A DNA stretch of 17,548 nt from Planococcaceae bacterium UBA3378 (lineage in GTDB: Bacteria > Bacillota > Bacilli > Bacillales_A > Planococcaceae): assembly GCA_002359075.1 (NCBI GenBank), contig DEQA01000099.1:1-17548 (forward strand). Reading direction: 5' to 3'. The notes beneath the pieces are model-generated. The model was given only the letters and a program-made list of their open reading frames with translations. It was not told the origin of the DNA and did not search any database. Positions 13,696 through 17,548 of this stretch are shown here, one piece after another. Numbering within the stretch: position 1 is the first letter of the stretch; every line of letters begins with the position of its first letter. The translations under genes and the position numbers were made by a program.

Positions 13696-15421
13696 GCCGA
13701 TTATACAAGTAAAAGATGTCTCCTTCACTTATCCGGGTGCTGAAGAAAAAGTATTACATCATGCCAATCTTTTCATTGATGAAGGAGAATTTGTAGCCAT
13801 TATTGGTGGTAACGGGTCGGGCAAATCAACACTGTGCAAAACATTTAATGGTCTTATCCCTCAATTTTATGTAGGTGATTTTGAAGGAAAGGTACAGCTC
13901 GAAGACCGCGAAACAGCTAAATATTCCGTTGCACAATTGTCAAAAGATATTGGCTATGTATACCAGGATTTTGAAAATCAAATTATGCGCCCAACCGTTA
14001 TAGACGATGCATCCTTTGCCCCTTTAAATTTCGGTTTGAAAGACTATAAAGAAAGGGGTTTATGGGCGCTGGAAGTAACAGGACTTACTGCGATCGCTAA
14101 TGAATTCATTTGGCAGCTAAGCGGCGGGCAAAAGCATTTACTAGCCATTGCTGCAGTTCTTTCGATGAAACCGAAAGTCCTGATTGTAGATGAGCCTGTT
14201 GCCCAGTTAGACCCTCAGCATGCAGAAGAAGTATATAAAGTGCTGAAAAAACTAAATGAAGAGCTTGGCATGACCATTATCGTGATCGAACATCATACAG
14301 AATTCATTGCAGACTACTGTCATTCCGTTGTATTGATGGACCGGGGGCAAGTTTTATGGAAAGAACCTGTGAAGACGGCCTTATCTAAAGTGGACGAATT
14401 AGTATGTCACGGTATTTATCCTCCGCAGATTACCCAGGCAGCCAATAAGATGCAACAAAACGGCTATCGTCATGACGGACTCCCTATTACCCTGTCAGAA
14501 GGTATAGAATATTTTTGTGATTTTCCAAAGGCCATGCCGCTGTCTGATGCAGGTAACGGACAAATAGAAAAAACGAAAGCAAACCCTATTATCCAGTTTG
14601 AAAAAGCATCTCTGCAATTTCAGGATTTAAGAAGACAAAAAAAGCAGGTATTACACAATATCGATACATCCTTTTACGAAGGAGAGCGTATTGCGATAGT
14701 TGGCAATAATGGGGCTGGAAAATCCTCATTGATCAAATTAATTGCCGGCATCGTTAAACCGACCTATGGAGAAGTCACCATTCTTGACCATCAAGCAACA
14801 AGTGCATCACCCGAGAAATTAGGAAAATACGTATCCTATGTATACCAAAATCCTGATGAAATGTTTATTGAGGACTCTGTCAAAAGAGAGATTGAACTTT
14901 TTTTAAAGGCGAGAAAAGTGCCGAACTACGAAGAAACAGTGGAAGCCATTTTACATGATTTCAACCTTTCCGAGCTGAAGGAACGGGATGCAAGGCTGTT
15001 AAGCGGCGGGCAAAAAAGAAGGGTCTCTTTGGCTATTGCGGCCGCTATGCAGCCTCATATCATTCTGCTGGATGAACCGACCGCTAATTTGGATATCGCT
15101 ACAAAAAAACATGTTGTCCATATGCTTGAAACATTAAAGGAGCACGTCAAAACCGTCATTATCGCTACACATGATATGCAGCTTGTAGCAGAATGGGCAA
15201 CACGGATTATCGTGATGCATAACGGTGAAATTATTGCTGATGGCAATAAACATGATATTTTCGGCGATGAACTGTTATTGCAAAAAGCCGGTTTAGTTAT
15301 CCCTCAAATAATAGAGCTCAGCTTGAAACTTGGGTTGCCTAAACCGCTCTTCACGATTGAGGAATTTTGCTCCTATTTTCACAGCGTAGAAGGTGAGGAT
15401 CTAGCTTATGAATATGTATAA
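13688..15421 (+). CDS. ECF transporter fused double ATPase (EcfA1-EcfA2 type)
   Basis: Energising subunit with two ABC nucleotide-binding domains in one 577-residue chain. Domain 1: Walker A GGNGSGKST (40-48), Q-loop Gln93, signature LSGGQKH (144-150), Walker B VLIVDEP (164-170), switch His about 202. Domain 2: Walker A GNNGAGKSS (339-347), Gln387, signature LSGGQKRR (438-445), Walker B IILLDEP (458-464), His495. Both look active. The start is a TTG 10 nt after AAAGGAG (13671-13677) and inside the S-component gene. No closer ATG has a ribosome site. Order S-AA-T is the same as ykoEDC of B. subtilis, but the S subunit differs. Overlap with the T gene is 14 bp. Confidence 0.9.
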   Translation: MVKPIIQVKDVSFTYPGAEEKVLHHANLFIDEGEFVAIIGGNGSGKSTLCKTFNGLIPQFYVGDFEGKVQLEDRETAKYSVAQLSKDIGYVYQDFENQIMRPTVIDDASFAPLNFGLKDYKERGLWALEVTGLTAIANEFIWQLSGGQKHLLAIAAVLSMKPKVLIVDEPVAQLDPQHAEEVYKVLKKLNEELGMTIIVIEHHTEFIADYCHSVVLMDRGQVLWKEPVKTALSKVDELVCHGIYPPQITQAANKMQQNGYRHDGLPITLSEGIEYFCDFPKAMPLSDAGNGQIEKTKANPIIQFEKASLQFQDLRRQKKQVLHNIDTSFYEGERIAIVGNNGAGKSSLIKLIAGIVKPTYGEVTILDHQATSASPEKLGKYVSYVYQNPDEMFIEDSVKREIELFLKARKVPNYEETVEAILHDFNLSELKERDARLLSGGQKRRVSLAIAAAMQPHIILLDEPTANLDIATKKHVVHMLETLKEHVKTVIIATHDMQLVAEWATRIIVMHNGEIIADGNKHDIFGDELLLQKAGLVIPQIIELSLKLGLPKPLFTIEEFCSYFHSVEGEDLAYEYV

Positions 15422-16226
15422 AAGCTTATCAAATAAGCTTTCACTTGAATACGTCAAAGGAGAGCTCTTGAAAACAGCCTACGGGAGCGGTGACACATTT
15501 TTAGGCAGGCTGGATCCGAGGACACTTATTTTTTGGTATTTATTTTTCGCCATTGTGCCATGGTTCATCCATAATGAAGTCATTTTAGTCAGCTTTTTAC
15601 TTTTTATGCTTGTGATGACCTATTTAGCGCGTGTCAGTCACCTTATTTTATTTATTTTGTGTGTTGGTTTACTGAGTGAAATAGCGGTATTATTTATTAT
15701 TTCGCTTTTCTTCGGCGGCGACCTGGCATCAATCGGGCCATTATTTTGGCTAACGATTAAGCTTGCTGTCATCTCCCTGGCAAGTGTGGCCGTATTTACA
15801 AGCCTGGACCCTGAAAAATTCAGCGATGCATTATTACGTCTCGGTGTTCCTGCACAGGTTTCTTTCAGTGTTTCCTATGGCTATCGTATTTTACCTACTC
15901 TAATAGAAGAGTTTCATAAAGTGATTTTGTCCTACCGCTTACGAGGCAAAGCACCTGAAAAAGCAGGATTGTTTTATTGGCGGATGGTCATTTATTATAT
16001 GAAAATTTTAGTGTTATCGTTTTACCCGCTTATATTAAATGGGGCCAAACGTTCCAGAACAACGGTTGAAGCATTAGAGACTAAAGGGTTTAGCCATTCT
16101 ACAAATAATCTTGAAGTAAAAAAGCTGAAAACGGCTTACTTTTCCTTCCGCAGAAATGATTATTTATTCATCGTGTTCTCCATTTTTTATATCGGTATCA
16201 GCTTTACATTAAGTGTTTACTATTAA
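15408..16226 (+). CDS. ECF transporter T component (EcfT)
   Basis: Transmembrane coupling subunit of 272 residues that links the S component to the ATPases. The N-terminal LDPRTLIFWYLF (35-46) is the usual EcfT entry motif before the first helix. Hydrophobic helices lie at about 40-72, 78-103, 111-130 and 193-210, with a final one near 252-270. The two coupling-helix motifs that touch the ATPases are seen as YRLRGKAP (176-183) and SRTTVEALETKGF (216-228). GGTGAGG, 9 nt before the ATG, is the ribosome binding site, and the start lies within the end of the ATPase gene. With its own S and ATPase genes beside it, this is a dedicated (group I) ECF system. Confidence 0.88.
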   Translation: MNMYKSLSNKLSLEYVKGELLKTAYGSGDTFLGRLDPRTLIFWYLFFAIVPWFIHNEVILVSFLLFMLVMTYLARVSHLILFILCVGLLSEIAVLFIISLFFGGDLASIGPLFWLTIKLAVISLASVAVFTSLDPEKFSDALLRLGVPAQVSFSVSYGYRILPTLIEEFHKVILSYRLRGKAPEKAGLFYWRMVIYYMKILVLSFYPLILNGAKRSRTTVEALETKGFSHSTNNLEVKKLKTAYFSFRRNDYLFIVFSIFYIGISFTLSVYY

Positions 16227-16244
16227 AAAGGATGTGTATGTAAG

Positions 16245-17012
16245 ATGAATTTTGATTTTCACACTCACGGCAAGCTTTCTAAAAAGGTAGAATTCTCACT
16301 GGATTATTTTAAAAATATGGTTGCTTCAGCAAAGCAAAATGGCCTTGATGGCTTTGCACTCACAGAGCATTTCAATACGCGAAATTTCTTTGATGTATAC
16401 AATACGCTAGATGATGTTTACCCATACGAAAACGGCTATTACCTAATCGATGATGTAAAGGTTTTTCCGGGGATGGAAGTGGATATACGGGAGATTGGGC
16501 ATATTTTAATCATAGCTGACCGAAACATTATACGGGAACTACGAGTCCAGCTGGAGCCATATGTTTCAAAAGATCACTTCATTCCTTTTGCTGAACTGCT
16601 GGGGCTGGTAAAGCCCTATGACATATTAATAATAGGGGCCCACCCATACCGTACGAGCACACCTTTATATGAATTGGAACGGTCATTATTAGATAAGCTG
16701 GACGCTTTTGATTTAAACGGCAAGGATCTTCATTCTCTAGGGATTGAAGAAAATGCACAAATGGTCTATCGGTTTGCTGAAAGTTTACACAAACCGGTAG
16801 TCGGTGGAAGTGATACTCACCACCACCTTCAATACGGCTGTATCATAAATGAGTTAGAGGAGGATTGCAGGACAGCCAGTGATCTAAAGGACATCATTTT
16901 GAACGGGAAATACGCGGTCCGGATTGCAGAAGATTTGCACAAAAAAGTTAAACAGGCAACGGAGCAAAAGGCGATAGAGAAAAAGATGATGGAAGCTATG
17001 ACAAACAGCTAA
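16245..17012 (+). CDS. PHP-domain metal-dependent phosphoesterase
   Basis: Predicted soluble hydrolase of 255 residues with a complete PHP metal-binding set: HxH (His6, His8), EH (Glu41-His42), Glu78 in GMEVD, His86, His133 in GAHPYR, and DxH (Asp190, His192) in GGSDTHHH. PHP enzymes hydrolyse phosphomonoesters or phosphodiesters at a di- or trinuclear metal centre. The C-terminal 30 residues are charged and helical (KKVKQATEQKAIEKKMMEAM). It is the last gene of the ECF operon, 18 nt after the T gene, with AAGGATG as ribosome site. The context suggests it acts on the imported compound or its phosphorylated form. A histidinol-phosphatase role is less likely, as no his genes adjoin. Substrate unknown. 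Confidence 0.85.
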   Translation: MNFDFHTHGKLSKKVEFSLDYFKNMVASAKQNGLDGFALTEHFNTRNFFDVYNTLDDVYPYENGYYLIDDVKVFPGMEVDIREIGHILIIADRNIIRELRVQLEPYVSKDHFIPFAELLGLVKPYDILIIGAHPYRTSTPLYELERSLLDKLDAFDLNGKDLHSLGIEENAQMVYRFAESLHKPVVGGSDTHHHLQYGCIINELEEDCRTASDLKDIILNGKYAVRIAEDLHKKVKQATEQKAIEKKMMEAMTNS

Positions 17013-17061
17013 TTAGCTGCTGAATAGCAACTCCCATATATCCAGTAGGAATGGCTTCCCC

Positions 17062-17075
17062 GCGTTTGTAAACGC
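17062..17075. repeat. Short inverted repeat after the PHP gene
   Basis: GCGTTT-GT-AAACGC is a perfect 6-bp-arm hairpin followed by CCCTTTATTT. It may be a weak terminator of the ECF operon or part of the 3' end processing region. Confidence 0.3.
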
Positions 17076-17119
17076 TGCCCTTTATTTATGATTTTCTTTA
17101 CTAGAGAGATATTAGCATA

Positions 17120-17157
17120 AAGCAGCCCCGTGCACGATCAAATGCACGGGGCTGCTT
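17120..17157. terminator. Strong hairpin between convergent genes
   Basis: AAGCAGCCCCGTGCA (17120-17134) and TGCACGGGGCTGCTT (17143-17157) are perfect 15-bp arms around an 8-nt loop, very GC-rich. T-tails on both strands are short, but its position between the PHP gene and the oppositely oriented phosphate transporter fits a bidirectional terminator. Confidence 0.75.
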
Positions 17158-17182
17158 ATATCAATAGCTTTTCATACGCTGT

Positions 17183-17548
17183 TCAGCTGTTAAAAATCAG
17201 ATTCAAAATGAAATAGAAGACTGCTGCCATTACTGCAGAAATTGGTATGGTAATAATCCATGTGAGCACCATTTTGCGTGCAACGCCCCATCGTACGCCC
17301 TTCACACGTTGTGCAGCCCCTACGCCCATAATCGCTGAGGAGATAACATGTGTTGTTGATACAGGAAGTGAGATGAGGGTAGCACCGAAGATAACAGTGG
17401 CTGAGGATAAATCGGCTGCCGCTCCATTGATAGGACGGATTTTCATGATTTTACCGCCGACTGTTTTAATGATTTTATAGCCTCCTATCGACGTGCCGAG
17501 CCCCATCGCCATGGCACAGGCAAAACGGACCCAGTCCTGTACTTCATC
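17183..17548 (-). CDS. pit: PiT-family inorganic phosphate transporter, C-terminal part
   Basis: Partial gene cut by the right edge of the window; 121 C-terminal residues are visible, with no start. The sequence shows the second PiT signature region (GLGTSIGGYKIIKTVGGKI), LPVSTTHVISSAIMGVGAAQ, and a final membrane helix (TWIITIPISAVMAAVFYFIL). PiT proteins are cation-coupled phosphate (or metal-phosphate) symporters in the membrane. The frame runs cleanly to the edge (DEVQDWVRFACAMAMG). A sulfate permease of the same superfamily is the main alternative but less likely. It converges on the ECF-PHP operon, separated by a strong hairpin. Confidence 0.88.
   Translation of the reverse strand, partial: DEVQDWVRFACAMAMGLGTSIGGYKIIKTVGGKIMKIRPINGAAADLSSATVIFGATLISLPVSTTHVISSAIMGVGAAQRVKGVRWGVARKMVLTWIITIPISAVMAAVFYFILNLIFNS

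Overview
The window looks like chromosomal DNA from a low-to-moderate GC Firmicute, most likely a Planococcaceae relative (Solibacillus/Lysinibacillus-like). This is inferred from strong AGGAGG-type ribosome binding sites, Bacillus-style promoters and intrinsic terminators, a CcpA cre-like site, and close recall-level resemblance of several proteins to Bacillus subtilis counterparts. No rRNA, tRNA, CRISPR array, phage gene or intact insertion sequence was seen.

Layout, left to right. (1) A stand-alone hisA (103-867) whose protein resembles the eukaryotic (yeast HIS6) branch rather than usual bacterial HisA. (2) A C4-dicarboxylate module: sensor kinase dctS and response regulator dctR on the minus strand, diverging from the binding protein dctB and the symporter dctA on the plus strand. 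A cre-like operator overlaps the probable dctA transcription start. (3) A 480-bp gene-poor gap, holding only a possible small membrane-protein ORF. (4) A GntR + RCK_C (TrkA_C) regulator of the BusR type, followed by a three-gene OpuA-type glycine betaine ABC transporter (ATPase with CBS domains, permease, lipoprotein receptor). A perfect 11-bp inverted repeat overlaps the opuA promoter and is a good candidate BusR operator. (5) A TPR-like/alpha-beta hydrolase protein in its own transcription unit. (6) A complete ECF-type transporter operon (unusually long S component, fused double ATPase, T component) plus a PHP-family metallo-phosphoesterase, divergent from an RpiR-family regulator whose SIS domain has atypical ligand motifs. 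(7) A strong hairpin, then the 3' end of a PiT-type phosphate transporter running off the right edge.

How the genes work together. DctS with DctB (and possibly the transporter) senses C4-dicarboxylates, and DctR activates dctA; glucose would override through CcpA. BusR probably links c-di-AMP level to osmolyte uptake by OpuA. The RpiR-ECF-PHP locus looks like a dedicated uptake-and-hydrolysis system for a compound I cannot identify. It is the best candidate for something undescribed, together with the BusR-opuA promoter architecture.
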